This document shows positions 11,220 to 20,433 of a stretch of 64,000 bases of DNA, in pieces. The notes beneath the pieces were generated by a model. It was not told the origin of the DNA. It saw only the letters and a program-made list of their open reading frames with translations, and searched no databases. The stretch comes from Haemophilus haemolyticus M19501 (GTDB lineage: Bacteria; Pseudomonadota; Gammaproteobacteria; Enterobacterales; Pasteurellaceae): assembly GCF_000222025.1 (NCBI RefSeq), contig NZ_AFQO01000003.1, positions 1 through 64,000 on the forward strand. The letters run 5' to 3'. Both the position numbers and the translations under genes were made by a program. Numbering within the stretch: position 1 is the first letter of the stretch; each line of letters begins with the position of its first letter.

Positions 11220-11528
11220 ATGAATCAGATTAACATTGAAATCGCTTATGCTTTTCCCGAACGTTATTATTTGAAATCTTTTCAAGTTGATGAAGGAATC
11301 ACCGTGCAAACTGCGATTACGCAATCAGGGATTTTAAGCCAATTTCCAGAGATTGATTTGAGCACAAATAAAATTGGGGTTTTCAGTCGTCCAATAAAAT
11401 TGACGGATGTATTAAAAGAGGGCGATCGTATTGAAATTTACCGTCCATTACTTGCTGATCCGAAAGAAATTCGCCGTAAACGTGCAGCAGAGCAAGCTGC
11501 AGCCAAAGATAAAGAAAAAGGAGCTTAA
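11220..11528 (+). CDS. rnfH: RnfH/RatB family ubiquitin-like protein
   Basis: A 102-residue member of the RnfH family (UPF0125), with a beta-grasp fold predicted from the family. The family core is visible as IEIAYAFPERYYLKSFQVDEGITVQTAI ... KIGVFSRPIKL ... GDRIEIYRPLLADPKEIRRKRA. In other proteobacteria the gene pairs with RatA or the rnf operon, but here it sits directly before roxA with a 2-base gap. Its exact role is not established. A TATAAT at 11185-11190 is a possible -10, but the -35 is poor. Confidence 0.88.
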   Translation: MNQINIEIAYAFPERYYLKSFQVDEGITVQTAITQSGILSQFPEIDLSTNKIGVFSRPIKLTDVLKEGDRIEIYRPLLADPKEIRRKRAAEQAAAKDKEKGA

Positions 11529-11530
11529 AA

Positions 11531-12745
11531 ATGACCGCACTTTCATCTGTTGATTTTTGTTTACCTGAACATATCACGCCAGAAATTTTTCTTCGTGATT
11601 ATTGGCAGAAAAAGCCACTTGTAATTCGTAACGGTTTGCCTGAAATTGTTGGGCAGTTTGAGCCACAAGATATTATTGAGCTTGCACAAAATGAAGATGT
11701 TACCGCTCGTTTAGTGAAGACATTTTCTCATGATGATTGGAAAGTTTTTTTTAGCCCTTTAAGCGACAAGGATTTTCAAAAATTGCCAGAAAAATGGTCG
11801 GTGTTAGTTCAAAATTTAGAGCAATGGTCGCCTGAATTAGGACAACTTTGGAACAAATTTGGCTTTATTCCTCAATGGCAACGTGACGACATTATGGTGT
11901 CTTACGCACCGAAAGGTGGCTCTGTTGGTAAGCATTATGATGAATATGATGTATTTTTAGTGCAAGGCTATGGTCATCGTCGTTGGCAAGTGGGTAAATG
12001 GTGTGATGCAAGCACTGAATTTAAACCAAATCAATCAATCCGAATTTTTGATGATATGGGCGAATTAGTCATTGATGAAGTAATGAATCCAGGGGATATT
12101 TTGTATATTCCAGCCCGTATGGCACATTATGGCGTGGCTGAAGATGATTGTTTAACTTTTTCTTTTGGCTTGCGTTATCCAAATTTAAGTAATTTGATTG
12201 ATGGCATAAGCAAAGGTTTTTGTCATCAAGATCCTGATTTGAATTTAAGCGAGTTTGATTTACCGCTACGTTTAAGCCAGTCTGAACAACGTACAGGTAA
12301 ACTTGCAGATGAAAATATTCAAGCAATGAAACAGCTTTTATTAGATAAATTGGCTAATTCAAAAGCTTTTGATACGTTGTTTAAACAAGCTGTGGCAAGT
12401 GCGGTGAGTTCTCGTCGTTACGAGTTATTAGTCTCTGATGAAATGAGCGATCCTGATGAAGTGCGATCAATTTTAGAAGAAGATGGCGCATTCCTTTCTC
12501 AAGACAACAATTGTAAATTGCTTTATACCGAAAATCCGTTGCGAATTTATGCGAACGGCGAATGGTTAGATGAGCTTAATGTGATTGAGACCGAAGTGTT
12601 AAAACGCTTATCTGACGGCGAAAGTTTAGATTGGGCATTTTTATCAAGTTTAGTGAATAAAACCGAAGATCCTGAAACTTCGATGGATTTGCTGTTAGAT
12701 TCCATTTGTAACTGGGTTGATGATGGTTGGGTAATTATAGAATAA
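11531..12745 (+). CDS. roxA: RoxA (YcfD), ribosomal protein uL16 arginine 3-hydroxylase
   Basis: A 404-residue Fe(II)/2-oxoglutarate JmjC-type oxygenase. In E. coli it hydroxylates Arg81 of ribosomal protein uL16 and needs oxygen. The iron-binding HxD is in GGSVGKHYDEYDVF (about residues 131-144) and the distal His is in PARMAHYGVAEDD (about 192-204). A C-terminal helical and winged-helix region follows. Translational coupling with rnfH is likely, since only 2 bases separate them. A USS (ACCGCACTTT) lies inside the first codons. Confidence 0.93.
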   Translation: MTALSSVDFCLPEHITPEIFLRDYWQKKPLVIRNGLPEIVGQFEPQDIIELAQNEDVTARLVKTFSHDDWKVFFSPLSDKDFQKLPEKWSVLVQNLEQWSPELGQLWNKFGFIPQWQRDDIMVSYAPKGGSVGKHYDEYDVFLVQGYGHRRWQVGKWCDASTEFKPNQSIRIFDDMGELVIDEVMNPGDILYIPARMAHYGVAEDDCLTFSFGLRYPNLSNLIDGISKGFCHQDPDLNLSEFDLPLRLSQSEQRTGKLADENIQAMKQLLLDKLANSKAFDTLFKQAVASAVSSRRYELLVSDEMSDPDEVRSILEEDGAFLSQDNNCKLLYTENPLRIYANGEWLDELNVIETEVLKRLSDGESLDWAFLSSLVNKTEDPETSMDLLLDSICNWVDDGWVIIE

Positions 12746-12750
12746 TCAAG

Positions 12751-12870
12751 CTCCCCCTCTTTAGAAAAGAGGGGATGGGGGAGATTTGATAATGATGTTT
12801 AATTACTTACGAGGTTGATTTTACCTCTGCCAAATCTCCCCTTCCCCCCTCTTTGCTAAAGAGGGGGATT
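12751..12870. repeat. Nested intergenic inverted repeat between roxA and xseA
   Basis: Two ~38-bp arms (about 12751-12788 and 12830-12870) are near-perfect reverse complements. Each arm itself contains a smaller palindrome of the type CCCCTCTTTAGaAAAGAGGGG, and a GAGGT/ACCTC mini-stem sits in the middle (12811-12827). The whole could fold as one long cruciform or as separate hairpins. It carries no ORF or T-run, so it is not a standard terminator. A mobile (MITE-like) intergenic element or an RNA-processing element is possible. I see only this copy in the window. Confidence 0.8.
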
Positions 12871-12898
12871 ATCTTTAACCTTTAAGATATAACAAACT

Positions 12899-14218
12899 AT
12901 GTCAGACAATATTTATTCCGTCTCTCAACTTAACTCTGCCGCGCGTCAGATGTTGGAGGGGCATTTTTCCCAAATTTGGCTAACGGGGGAAATTTCCAAT
13001 TTTACGCAACCCGTGTCTGGGCATTGGTATTTAACGCTGAAAGATGAAAATGCACAGGTGCGTTGTGCGATGTTTCGTATGAAAAATTTGCGTGTTGCTT
13101 TTCGTCCGCAAAATGGAATGCAAGTGCTTGTGCGTGCCAATGTGAGTTTATATGAGCCTCGCGGCGATTATCAACTTATTATTGATTCTATGCACCCAGC
13201 AGGCGAAGGCTTATTGCAACAGCAATTTGAAGCATTAAAAATGAAGCTGGCTGCGGAGGGATTGTTTGCTCAAAATCTTAAGAAAAATCTACCGCACTTT
13301 AGTAAAGCCGTTGGGATTATAACTTCTTCTACAGGTGCGGCATTGCAAGATATTTTGCATATTTTGGCACGCCGTGATCCAAATTTAAAAGTTGTTATTT
13401 ATCCCACTGCAGTTCAAGGCAAAGAGGCGACCGCAGAAATTGTGCAAATGATTGAACTTGCCAATCTGCGACAAGAAGTGGATGTATTAATTGTGGGTCG
13501 TGGTGGTGGTTCATTAGAAGATCTTTGGTGTTTTAATGAAGAAAACGTGGCGCGAGCGATTTTTCGTTCAACCTTACCCATTATCAGTGCGGTAGGTCAC
13601 GAAACAGATGTGACGATTGCCGATTTTGTGGCAGATCTTCGTGCGCCGACCCCTTCCGCAGCGGCTGAGTTAGTTAGTCGTAATCAAGATGAATTATTGC
13701 AACAACTTCGCCATCAACAGCAACGTTTAGATATGGCATTTGATCGTTTATTTACGCGAAAAAGCCAGCGTTTGAAACAGCTTGCCTTAAGATTACACAA
13801 TCAACATCCACAGAATCAGTTACGCGTTCAACAAGCAAAAAATGAACAGCTTACGTATCGCTTACAACTTGCTATGTTGCGTCAGTTTGAAAATACACAG
13901 CAAAAATTCACCGCACTTTCTTCTCGTTTAAAACAAAATCCATTGCCATATCGAGTGCAACGTCATCAACAACGCTTAGAGCAGCTAAAAGTGCGGTTAA
14001 ATTTTTGCGTAAATCGCCAAGTGACGGAGCGTCAAAATAAACTGGCAACATTATGCGGAAAATTGGATGGTTTAAGCCCGTTGAAAGTCTTGGCAAGAGG
14101 TTATTCCATTGCGGAAAACCCACAAGGTAGAGCTATTGTTAGCGTGAAAGATGTCAATCAAGGGGATTTAATTACAACCCAAGTGGCTGATGGAAAAATT
14201 GTGAGTAAGGTTTTATAG
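12899..14218 (+). CDS. xseA: Exodeoxyribonuclease VII large subunit
   Basis: A 439-residue large subunit of ExoVII, which with XseB degrades single-stranded DNA to oligonucleotides in repair. The N-terminal OB fold starts at [29 protein letters not shown]. The catalytic domain contains [32 protein letters not shown] and [28 protein letters not shown] (about residues 230-260). A long glutamine-rich coiled coil follows to about 390. Length is close to E. coli XseA (456). Several USS copies lie inside the coding sequence. Confidence 0.96.
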   Translation: MSDNIYSVSQLNSAARQMLEGHFSQIWLTGEISNFTQPVSGHWYLTLKDENAQVRCAMFRMKNLRVAFRPQNGMQVLVRANVSLYEPRGDYQLIIDSMHPAGEGLLQQQFEALKMKLAAEGLFAQNLKKNLPHFSKAVGIITSSTGAALQDILHILARRDPNLKVVIYPTAVQGKEATAEIVQMIELANLRQEVDVLIVGRGGGSLEDLWCFNEENVARAIFRSTLPIISAVGHETDVTIADFVADLRAPTPSAAAELVSRNQDELLQQLRHQQQRLDMAFDRLFTRKSQRLKQLALRLHNQHPQNQLRVQQAKNEQLTYRLQLAMLRQFENTQQKFTALSSRLKQNPLPYRVQRHQQRLEQLKVRLNFCVNRQVTERQNKLATLCGKLDGLSPLKVLARGYSIAENPQGRAIVSVKDVNQGDLITTQVADGKIVSKVL

Positions 14219-14271
14219 GATGCTTATTTTGTAAAAATGAAACATTATCTTACATACTTCTGAAAAAAGAA

Positions 14272-14310
14272 TGCCGTGATTATTGATAAATTATCACGGT
14301 ATTTTATTTT
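14272..14310 (+). terminator. Terminator after xseA
   Basis: The hairpin TGCCGTGAT/ATCACGGTA (7 strong pairs plus GU and TA) is followed by TTTTATTTT. It lies 54 bases after the xseA stop. Confidence 0.75.
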
Positions 14311-14406
14311 GTGACTCACTTCAAACTTTCAACAAAAAGTGGAAACCTTCTATTTTTTTTGTAGTCTTTTAAGCGTATGATTTGCGCGCAGTTTTGGAGA
14401 AAACAG

Positions 14407-15039
14407 ATGTCAGAAATTCAACATTTTAGCCAACAAGATATAGAAATATTGGGAGAACAAACTTTATATGAAGGTTTTTTCACACTTAAACAAATCCAAT
14501 TTAAACATAAACTTTTTGCTGGAGGGCAAAGTGGCGTCGTAACCCGAGAATTACTGATTAAAGGTGCCGCCTCAGCAGTTATCGCTTATGATCCAAAAGA
14601 AGATTCTGTGATTTTAGTCGAACAAGTTCGTATTGGCGCAGCTTATCATCCAGAATCTAATCGTTCGCCTTGGTTACTCGAACTAATTGCGGGTATGGTA
14701 GAAAAAGGCGAAAAGCCAGAAGAAGTTGCTTTGCGTGAGAGTGAAGAAGAAGCGGGAATTCAAGTCAAAAATTTAACGCATTGTTTAAGTGTGTGGGATA
14801 GCCCAGGTGGCATAGTGGAGCGGATTCATTTATTTGCAGGCGAAGTGGATAGCTCACAAGCAAAAGGTATTCACGGTTTGGCTGAAGAAAATGAAGATAT
14901 TCGAGTACAGGTAGTAAAACGTGAACAGGCGTATCAATGGATGTGCGAGGGGAAAATTGATAATGGCATTGCAGTGATTGGATTGCAGTGGCTTCAATTA
15001 AATTATGCTCAGTTACAACAAAGTTGGAAATGTAGTTAG
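14407..15039 (+). CDS. nudF: ADP-ribose pyrophosphatase NudF
   Basis: A 210-residue Nudix hydrolase that splits ADP-ribose to AMP and ribose-5-phosphate. The Nudix box GMVEKGEKPEEVALRESEEE (about residues 98-117) has the G-x5-E-x7-RE-x-x-EE pattern, and a proline about 16 residues downstream of it fits the ADPRase subgroup. I chose the ATG at 14407 over the in-frame ATG at 14377. GGAGA (14396-14400) is placed 6 bases before 14407, and the resulting length matches E. coli NudF (209). cpdA follows 9 bases later, as nudF and cpdA also cluster in E. coli. Confidence 0.93.
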   Translation: MSEIQHFSQQDIEILGEQTLYEGFFTLKQIQFKHKLFAGGQSGVVTRELLIKGAASAVIAYDPKEDSVILVEQVRIGAAYHPESNRSPWLLELIAGMVEKGEKPEEVALRESEEEAGIQVKNLTHCLSVWDSPGGIVERIHLFAGEVDSSQAKGIHGLAEENEDIRVQVVKREQAYQWMCEGKIDNGIAVIGLQWLQLNYAQLQQSWKCS

Positions 15040-15048
15040 GGGGCATTA

Positions 15049-15873
15049 ATGAAAAATGCGTTTGTTTATCAGACGGAAAAGCCTGTTATTAAATTATTAC
15101 AAATTACGGATCCCCATTTATTTAAAGATGAAAGTGCAGAATTATTGGGGATCAATACACAAGCAAGTTTTGCTCAAGTATTAAAGGAAATTCAGCAAGA
15201 AAATCATGAGTTTGATGTGATCCTTGCTACAGGCGATCTTGTGCAGGATAGTAGTGATGAAGGTTACACTCGTTTTGTAGAAATGATGAAGCCTTTCAAT
15301 AAACCCGTATTTTGGATTCCAGGAAATCACGATTTTCAACCTAAAATGGCAGAATTTTTAAATCAGCCACCAATGAACGCGGCAAAACATCTTCTATTGG
15401 GCGAACATTGGCAAGCTTTATTGTTGGATAGTCAAGTTTATGGTGTACCGCACGGACAACTAAGCCAGCATCAACTCGATTTATTAAAAGAAACCTTAGA
15501 AAAAAATCCTGAACGCTATACGTTGGTTGTATTACACCATCATTTATTACCAACTAATTCCGCGTGGCTTGATCAACATAATCTTCGTAATTCTCACGAA
15601 TTGGCAGAAGTACTTGCGCCTTTTACTAATGTGAAAGCTATTTTGTATGGGCATATTCATCAAGAAGTAAACAGTGAATGGAATGGTTATCAAGTGATGG
15701 CAACGCCAGCAACTTGTATTCAATTTAAACCTGATTGCCAGTATTTTTCTCTTGATACGTTACAACCTGGTTGGCGTGAAATTGAGCTACATTCAGATGG
15801 TTCAATTCGTACCCAAGTAAAGCGTATTCAGCAAGCAGAATTTTTGCCGAATATGCAAGAAGAGGGATATTAA
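15049..15873 (+). CDS. cpdA: 3',5'-cyclic-AMP phosphodiesterase CpdA (Icc)
   Basis: A 274-residue class III cAMP phosphodiesterase with a calcineurin-like metallophosphatase fold. It lowers cAMP and so affects CRP activity; in H. influenzae CRP-cAMP controls competence and sugar use (from published work). Metal-ligand blocks are all visible in order: TDPH, GDLVQD, GNHD, HHHLL and GHIHQE. Length matches the E. coli enzyme (275). It is probably translated from the nudF transcript. Confidence 0.95.
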   Translation: MKNAFVYQTEKPVIKLLQITDPHLFKDESAELLGINTQASFAQVLKEIQQENHEFDVILATGDLVQDSSDEGYTRFVEMMKPFNKPVFWIPGNHDFQPKMAEFLNQPPMNAAKHLLLGEHWQALLLDSQVYGVPHGQLSQHQLDLLKETLEKNPERYTLVVLHHHLLPTNSAWLDQHNLRNSHELAEVLAPFTNVKAILYGHIHQEVNSEWNGYQVMATPATCIQFKPDCQYFSLDTLQPGWREIELHSDGSIRTQVKRIQQAEFLPNMQEEGY

Positions 15874-15878
15874 ATTTT

Positions 15879-15928
15879 GTGGACGTTTTAAAAATCGTTT
15901 TCATAGTGCGTATTTTTAAAACGTCCAC
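15879..15928. repeat. Long perfect inverted repeat after cpdA
   Basis: A 17-bp perfect stem (arms 15879-15895 and 15912-15928, GTGGACGTTTTAAAAAT and its complement) surrounds a 16-base loop. It starts 5 bases after the cpdA stop and no T-run follows on either strand, although the arms are AT-rich. It may act as a 3' stabilising or terminating structure between convergent cpdA and the yfcZ-like gene. A USS lies just beyond (about 15943-15952). Confidence 0.8.
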
Positions 15929-15970
15929 TATTCTAATTCAATAAAAGTGCGGTCAAATTTTTAATTGTTT

Positions 15971-16258
15971 TTAACGATTCGCCAGTTCAAAAATCATTGC
16001 CTCTGCTTGGCAACTAAAAGTGAAAGAAGCATTTAGTTGAACACCGTTTTCAACTGCCACGATTTCGCTTTTAATTTCGCAAGGATCGCTTTCTGTATCG
16101 CGTGCTTTCTTCGTTAATCGTTCAAGAGCCACATTGGCATCAGCTTCTGTGCTATAAACTTGATGTACTTCTACAGTACAGTCAGAGCCATCAATAATAG
16201 TGCCTACATCAACACAGCTACAAGTTAAGGATTCTTCTGCTTTGCATTTTACTGTCAT
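15971..16258 (-). CDS. YfcZ/YiiS (DUF406) family protein
   Basis: A 95-residue cytosolic protein of unknown function. The N-terminus (CKAEESLTCSCVDVGTII, DGSDCTVE) and the end (FTFSCQAEAMIFELANR) align with my recollection of E. coli YfcZ, including conserved cysteines. In E. coli yfcZ is next to fadL, and here it is divergent from the FadL-family gene ompP1, which supports the assignment. AAGGAA lies just before the start. Confidence 0.87.
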   Translation of the reverse strand: MTVKCKAEESLTCSCVDVGTIIDGSDCTVEVHQVYSTEADANVALERLTKKARDTESDPCEIKSEIVAVENGVQLNASFTFSCQAEAMIFELANR

Positions 16259-16365
16259 TTTCTTTTCCTTATATGAATGTTTTTGCGTATTTTATCATTT
16301 TTCTTTTTTCCCATAAATGACAAAAATTGAACAAAACAATCCATTAAATGCAAAAAGTTCCCGCT

Positions 16366-16382
16366 AACTGGTCGGAACTCTA
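16366..16382 (+). promoter_or_regulatory. Candidate FadR operator upstream of ompP1
   Basis: AACTGGTCGGAACT matches the left half and centre of the E. coli FadR operator (AACTGGTCnGACC...), while the right half is degraded. It lies 84 bases before the ompP1 ATG. FadR controls fadL in E. coli, so the position makes sense. The same bases also form the right side of an AGTTCC/GGAACT inverted repeat (16356-16379), which is an alternative explanation. Confidence 0.5.
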
Positions 16383-16465
16383 ATAAAAACAAGGAAATAA
16401 ATTTGCACTCAATAGCATCGGGTTTTAGAATTCCCCAGATTTTTATTTATAACAAAGGTTTCCGA

Positions 16466-17860
16466 ATGAAAAAATTTAATCAATCTATATTAGCAACGGC
16501 AATGTTATTGGCTGCTGGTGGGGCAAATGCGGCTGCTTTCCAATTGGCGGAAGTTTCTACTTCTGGGCTTGGTCGCGCCTATGCTGGTGAAGCGGCGATT
16601 GCAGATAATGCCTCTGTCGTGGCAACTAACCCTGCGTTGATGAGTTTATTTAAAACGAATCAATTTTCTGTGGGTGGCGTTTATGTGGATTCTAAGATTA
16701 ATATGAGTGGTAATACTCAATTAAGTATCCTTGGAAAGGACGTAACTCCTATATTGCAACCTTCATCAAAAGATCTTTATCAGAAAAGTGTGGTTCCTGG
16801 CTCACTTGTGCCAAATATGTATTTTGTCGCACCTATTAACGACAAATTTGCTCTTGGTGGTGGAATGAATGTGAACTTTGGTTTAAAGAGTGAATACGAT
16901 AACAAATACAATGGCGGTGTGTTTGGTGGAACAACAGATCTAACCGCGTTAAATTTAAACCTAAGTGGATCTTATCGTGTTACTGAGGGATTTAGTGCTG
17001 GTTTAGGCTTGAATGCGATTTATGCTCAAGCAAAAATTGAGCGTAGAGCTGGTTTCCTTGCCGATGTTCCAGAGGCGTTACGTACGGCAGCTATGGTTAA
17101 TCAAGATATTGCAACTCTTTTAACGTCCCCTAACGCATCAGCACTTCTCTCTTCTCCAGCATTGGCTAATGTGAAAAAAGATACCATTCTAACTCAATTA
17201 CAAGATAAAGCAGCTTGGACTTTTGCTTGGAATGCAGGCTTAATGTATCAATTTAATGAAAATCATCGAATTGGTTTAGCTTATCATTCTAAAGTAGATA
17301 TTGACTTTACGGATCGTACGGCAACTAGTTTACAAGTTCCGCGTATTGGTCAAGAGGGTGGTTTAAAACTTAATTTGCCTGATTACTTAGAATTTTCAGG
17401 ATTCCACCAATTAACTGAAAAATTTGCGATGCACTATAGTTATAAATATTCTCATTGGAGCCGTTTGAAAAACTTATATGCAAGCTATCACGCTGATGGA
17501 AAAGAAGCTTTCCATAAGAAAATGTACTACAGAAATAGTTCGCGTGTAGCACTAGGTGGAACCTACGATGTGGATGAGAAATTAACTTTACGAGCAGGTA
17601 TTGCTTATGATCAAGCTGCAGCAACTGAACATGCTAGTGCGGCTATTCCCGATACCGACCGTACTTGGTATAGTGTGGGTGCTACATATAAATTTACCCC
17701 GAATCTTTCAGTTGATTTAGGCTATGCTTATTTGAAAGGTAAAAAAATTCATTTCAAAGAAGAGCAAGTTATTAGAAATGGTGCAGTGGTCGTTACAGGT
17801 AATTACACCTCTAAAGCAAGCGCAAATCTTTACGGCTTAAACTTAAATTATAGTTTCTAA
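16466..17860 (+). CDS. ompP1: Outer membrane protein P1, FadL family long-chain fatty acid porin
   Basis: A 464-residue outer membrane beta-barrel of the FadL family. In H. influenzae it is the surface antigen P1. It moves long-chain fatty acids across the outer membrane and is a reported adhesin. The signal peptide MKKFNQSILATAMLLAAGG ends in ANA (cleavage before AAFQLAEVS). The FadL-type plug region (SGLGRAYAGEAAIADNASVVATNPA) follows, and the protein ends in an aromatic beta-strand (YGLNLNYSF) typical of BAM substrates. I chose the ATG at 16466, which has AAAGG at 16454-16458; the upstream in-frame ATG at 16403 would spoil the signal peptide. Extracellular loops of P1 vary between strains. 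Confidence 0.95.
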   Translation: MKKFNQSILATAMLLAAGGANAAAFQLAEVSTSGLGRAYAGEAAIADNASVVATNPALMSLFKTNQFSVGGVYVDSKINMSGNTQLSILGKDVTPILQPSSKDLYQKSVVPGSLVPNMYFVAPINDKFALGGGMNVNFGLKSEYDNKYNGGVFGGTTDLTALNLNLSGSYRVTEGFSAGLGLNAIYAQAKIERRAGFLADVPEALRTAAMVNQDIATLLTSPNASALLSSPALANVKKDTILTQLQDKAAWTFAWNAGLMYQFNENHRIGLAYHSKVDIDFTDRTATSLQVPRIGQEGGLKLNLPDYLEFSGFHQLTEKFAMHYSYKYSHWSRLKNLYASYHADGKEAFHKKMYYRNSSRVALGGTYDVDEKLTLRAGIAYDQAAATEHASAAIPDTDRTWYSVGATYKFTPNLSVDLGYAYLKGKKIHFKEEQVIRNGAVVVTGNYTSKASANLYGLNLNYSF

Positions 17861-17884
17861 TCCGTTAAAAAATTTAGCATAATA

Positions 17885-17917
17885 AAGCACACTTCTGCAC
17901 GAAGTGTGCTTTTCTTT
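17885..17917 (+). terminator. Terminator after ompP1
   Basis: A perfect stem AAAGCACACTTC/GAAGTGTGCTTT with a TGCAC loop is followed by TTTCTTTT. The ATG at 17904 lies inside this hairpin, which is one reason not to use it as the ogt start. Confidence 0.93.
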
Positions 17918-17936
17918 TATAAAAACAAGGCGAAAA

Positions 17937-18476
17937 ATGACCGCACTTTATTACACTTATTACCCCTCGCCAGTCGGACGACTTTTGATTTTATCTGACG
18001 GCGAAAGCATTACACATATTGATTTTGAAAAAGAGCAATATGCGCCTAATCCCAAATGGCTCAAGCAAGATGAATTGCCTGTTTTTCAAAAAGTGAGGTT
18101 GGCTTTTGAACGATATTTTAATGGGGAAGTTGAGCGTTTTTTAGATATTCCCTTAAAACCAGAAGGTACAGCGTTTCAACAAGCCATTTGGCAAGCCTTG
18201 CGAGAAATTGATTATGGCGGACTTTCAAGTTATGGAGAGCTGGCGTTACGGATTAATAATCCTAAAGCTGTTCGTGCCGTGGGAGGTGCAGTAGGCAGTA
18301 ATCCGATTAGTATTATTATTCCTTGCCATCGTATTTTAGGCAAAGACCGAACTTTAACTGGTTTTGGTGGTGGCTTAGAGGCAAAACGTTTTTTATTACA
18401 GTTAGAGAAAATTCCCTATATTGATAAAGGCACTGAAAACACGAAGCCTCGCTTTTTTAAGAAATATCACGAATGA
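17937..18476 (+). CDS. ogt: Methylated-DNA--protein-cysteine methyltransferase
   Basis: A 179-residue suicide DNA-repair protein that takes the alkyl group from O6-methylguanine onto its own cysteine. The active site [20 protein letters not shown] (about residues 118-137) and the preceding wing [20 protein letters not shown] are classic. The start at 17937 has AAGG upstream and lies after the ompP1 terminator. The first codons contain a USS (ACCGCACTTT). The stop overlaps the mutH start in ATGA, so translation is probably coupled. E. coli Ogt or Ada C-domain are the nearest relatives. Confidence 0.93.
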   Translation: MTALYYTYYPSPVGRLLILSDGESITHIDFEKEQYAPNPKWLKQDELPVFQKVRLAFERYFNGEVERFLDIPLKPEGTAFQQAIWQALREIDYGGLSSYGELALRINNPKAVRAVGGAVGSNPISIIIPCHRILGKDRTLTGFGGGLEAKRFLLQLEKIPYIDKGTENTKPRFFKKYHE

Positions 18477-19144
18477 TTCCACAAACCCTTGAACAATTAC
18501 TTTCCCAAGCGCAATCAATTGCAGGCTTAACTTTTGGAGAGTTAGCGGATGAACTGCATATTCCTGTCCCGCCAGATTTAAAACGTGATAAAGGCTGGGT
18601 AGGCATGTTATTAGAGCGCGCTTTAGGTGCAACGGCAGGGAGTAAAGCTGAACAGGATTTTTCCCATTTAGGTGTTGAACTTAAAACATTGCCGATTAAT
18701 GCGGAGGGTTATCCGCTTGAAACCACTTTTGTGAGCCTTGCCCCGTTGGTACAAAATTCAGGGGTTAAATGGGAAAATTCTCACGTTCGTCATAAACTTT
18801 CTTGTGTACTTTGGATGCCCATTGAAGGCAGCCGCCATATTCCATTGCGTGAACGCCATATCGGCGTGCCAATTTTATGGAAACCAACTGCTGAACAAGA
18901 ACGTCAATTAAAACAAGATTGGGAAGAATTGATGGATTTAATTGTACTTGGCAAATTGGAGCAAATTACTGCTCGAATTGGGGAAGTTATGCAACTTCGC
19001 CCGAAGGGGGCAAATAGCCGTTCTGTGACAAAAGGCATAGGAAAAAATGGCGAAATTATAGATACCTTGCCTTTAGGTTTTTATCTAAGAAAAGAATTTA
19101 CCGCTCACATTTTGAAAGCATTTTTAGATGTAAAGCCACTTTAA
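18473..19144 (+). CDS. mutH: DNA mismatch repair endonuclease MutH
   Basis: A 223-residue endonuclease that nicks the unmethylated strand at hemimethylated GATC sites when activated by MutL. The restriction-enzyme-like active site is seen in [15 protein letters not shown] (Asp, then Glu-x-Lys, about residues 63-77). Length is close to E. coli MutH (229). It overlaps ogt by 4 bases and runs 4 bases into the convergent tilS gene, so two repair genes share one transcript with no room for a terminator. Confidence 0.96.
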   Translation: MIPQTLEQLLSQAQSIAGLTFGELADELHIPVPPDLKRDKGWVGMLLERALGATAGSKAEQDFSHLGVELKTLPINAEGYPLETTFVSLAPLVQNSGVKWENSHVRHKLSCVLWMPIEGSRHIPLRERHIGVPILWKPTAEQERQLKQDWEELMDLIVLGKLEQITARIGEVMQLRPKGANSRSVTKGIGKNGEIIDTLPLGFYLRKEFTAHILKAFLDVKPL

Positions 19145-20433
19145 CTTGACTTTAAAACACGGAAAAAACCGACCGCACTTTTTAGCTTGTTGCCATAAAA
19201 AATTAAAGGGATTCGATTGCGTTCCCAAGGTGGCACGCTTAATTCTTGCCAGATTTTTTTTATCTCTTCTCTTGGGCGTTTCGGATGATGTTTAACTTTG
19301 CCCGAATAGCCAAAGCGGATAGAAATAGGCAAGTCCGTTTTTTCTAGCGTAACAGAGTAATCCTGCCAGTAGAAAATCAGGTTTTGTTCATTTTCTTGAA
19401 CACTGAGATTGCCTAAATCATCAGGTAAACTTAACGTGTTTTGTTTTAATTTTAGGCAGCATTTGGTTAGATCAGAAAATGGCTTAGTTAAATATAAACT
19501 ATCTTGATAACGTCGAATGACTTTATTTACAAGCTGAAATTGAGGGTTTGCCTCTTCTTTTGCAAAAACAACATCATTAATAAGTTGTGTAAGTTGGCGT
19601 TTACTTGGCATTTCAAATTGGTTTTCGGCAAGCCACATACGCAAAAGTGCGGTCTGTTTTGCGGGTGAATATTGGCGAAATTGGAGCAGTTTAAATTGGT
19701 TTTTAATTTGACAATGTTCTGCAAAGGCTTCACTCAATAAATCATTAATTAACTGTTGTTGCTCAAAACAATGTTGAGCAGAACGCTGTACGGCTAAATC
19801 AAAATGAGCCCAGCGTTCACGTAATTCTGGCAAAATTTCATTGCGCAAGAAATTACGATCGTATCGATTATCCTCATTACTTTCATCTGTAATCCAGTTA
19901 AGTTTTTCTTTTTGCGCATAATCCTCTAACTGTGAGCGAGTAAAGCCTAACAATGGGCGTAAAATTGACATTCCGAATAATACACTTTGTTGTTGCATGG
20001 CGCCTAAACCTTGTAGCCCACTGCCACGTTTTAGCGCTAAGAAAAACGTTTCTGTTTGATCGTTTAGATGATGCGCTGTAACAAGAATTTCTTGCGTTTG
20101 AAGATGTTTTTTTATGGCTTGATAGCGTGCTTCACGAGCCCCGGCCTCAATGCCATTGGTTTTATCTACTTGTACTCGCTCGATAATCAACGGAATTTGA
20201 AATTGATCGCATAAGTCTTGGCAATGTTGAGCCCAACTGTCTGCATTGGGGCTTAAGCCGTGATGAATGTGGATTGCTCGTAAAGATAAAGTTTGCAAGT
20301 GCGGTTGTTTTTGACGAAGTTTTGCAAATAAAGAAAGAAGCACAGAGGAATCCAAACCACCACTCAAGGCAATAAGAAACCCTTGAGCAGAGGTTTGTTT
20401 GAGTTGTTTTTCAATGTCTGAAAGTAAGTCCAT
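19141..20433 (-). CDS. tilS: tRNA(Ile)-lysidine synthase TilS
   Basis: A 430-residue PP-loop ATPase that converts C34 of tRNA-Ile(CAU) to lysidine so that it reads AUA. The signature [17 protein letters not shown] (about residues 21-37) is complete. [20 protein letters not shown] is the conserved ATP and tRNA block, and a C-terminal TilS domain follows. Length equals E. coli TilS (432). Its ATG overlaps the pdxY stop by one base. Confidence 0.95.
   Translation of the reverse strand: MDLLSDIEKQLKQTSAQGFLIALSGGLDSSVLLSLFAKLRQKQPHLQTLSLRAIHIHHGLSPNADSWAQHCQDLCDQFQIPLIIERVQVDKTNGIEAGAREARYQAIKKHLQTQEILVTAHHLNDQTETFFLALKRGSGLQGLGAMQQQSVLFGMSILRPLLGFTRSQLEDYAQKEKLNWITDESNEDNRYDRNFLRNEILPELRERWAHFDLAVQRSAQHCFEQQQLINDLLSEAFAEHCQIKNQFKLLQFRQYSPAKQTALLRMWLAENQFEMPSKRQLTQLINDVVFAKEEANPQFQLVNKVIRRYQDSLYLTKPFSDLTKCCLKLKQNTLSLPDDLGNLSVQENEQNLIFYWQDYSVTLEKTDLPISIRFGYSGKVKHHPKRPREEIKKIWQELSVPPWERNRIPLIFYGNKLKSAVGFFRVLKSS

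Noticed and set aside
16403-16465. Upstream in-frame start for ompP1
   Set aside because: Would put 21 residues before the signal peptide; AAAGG and MKKFNQS favour 16466.
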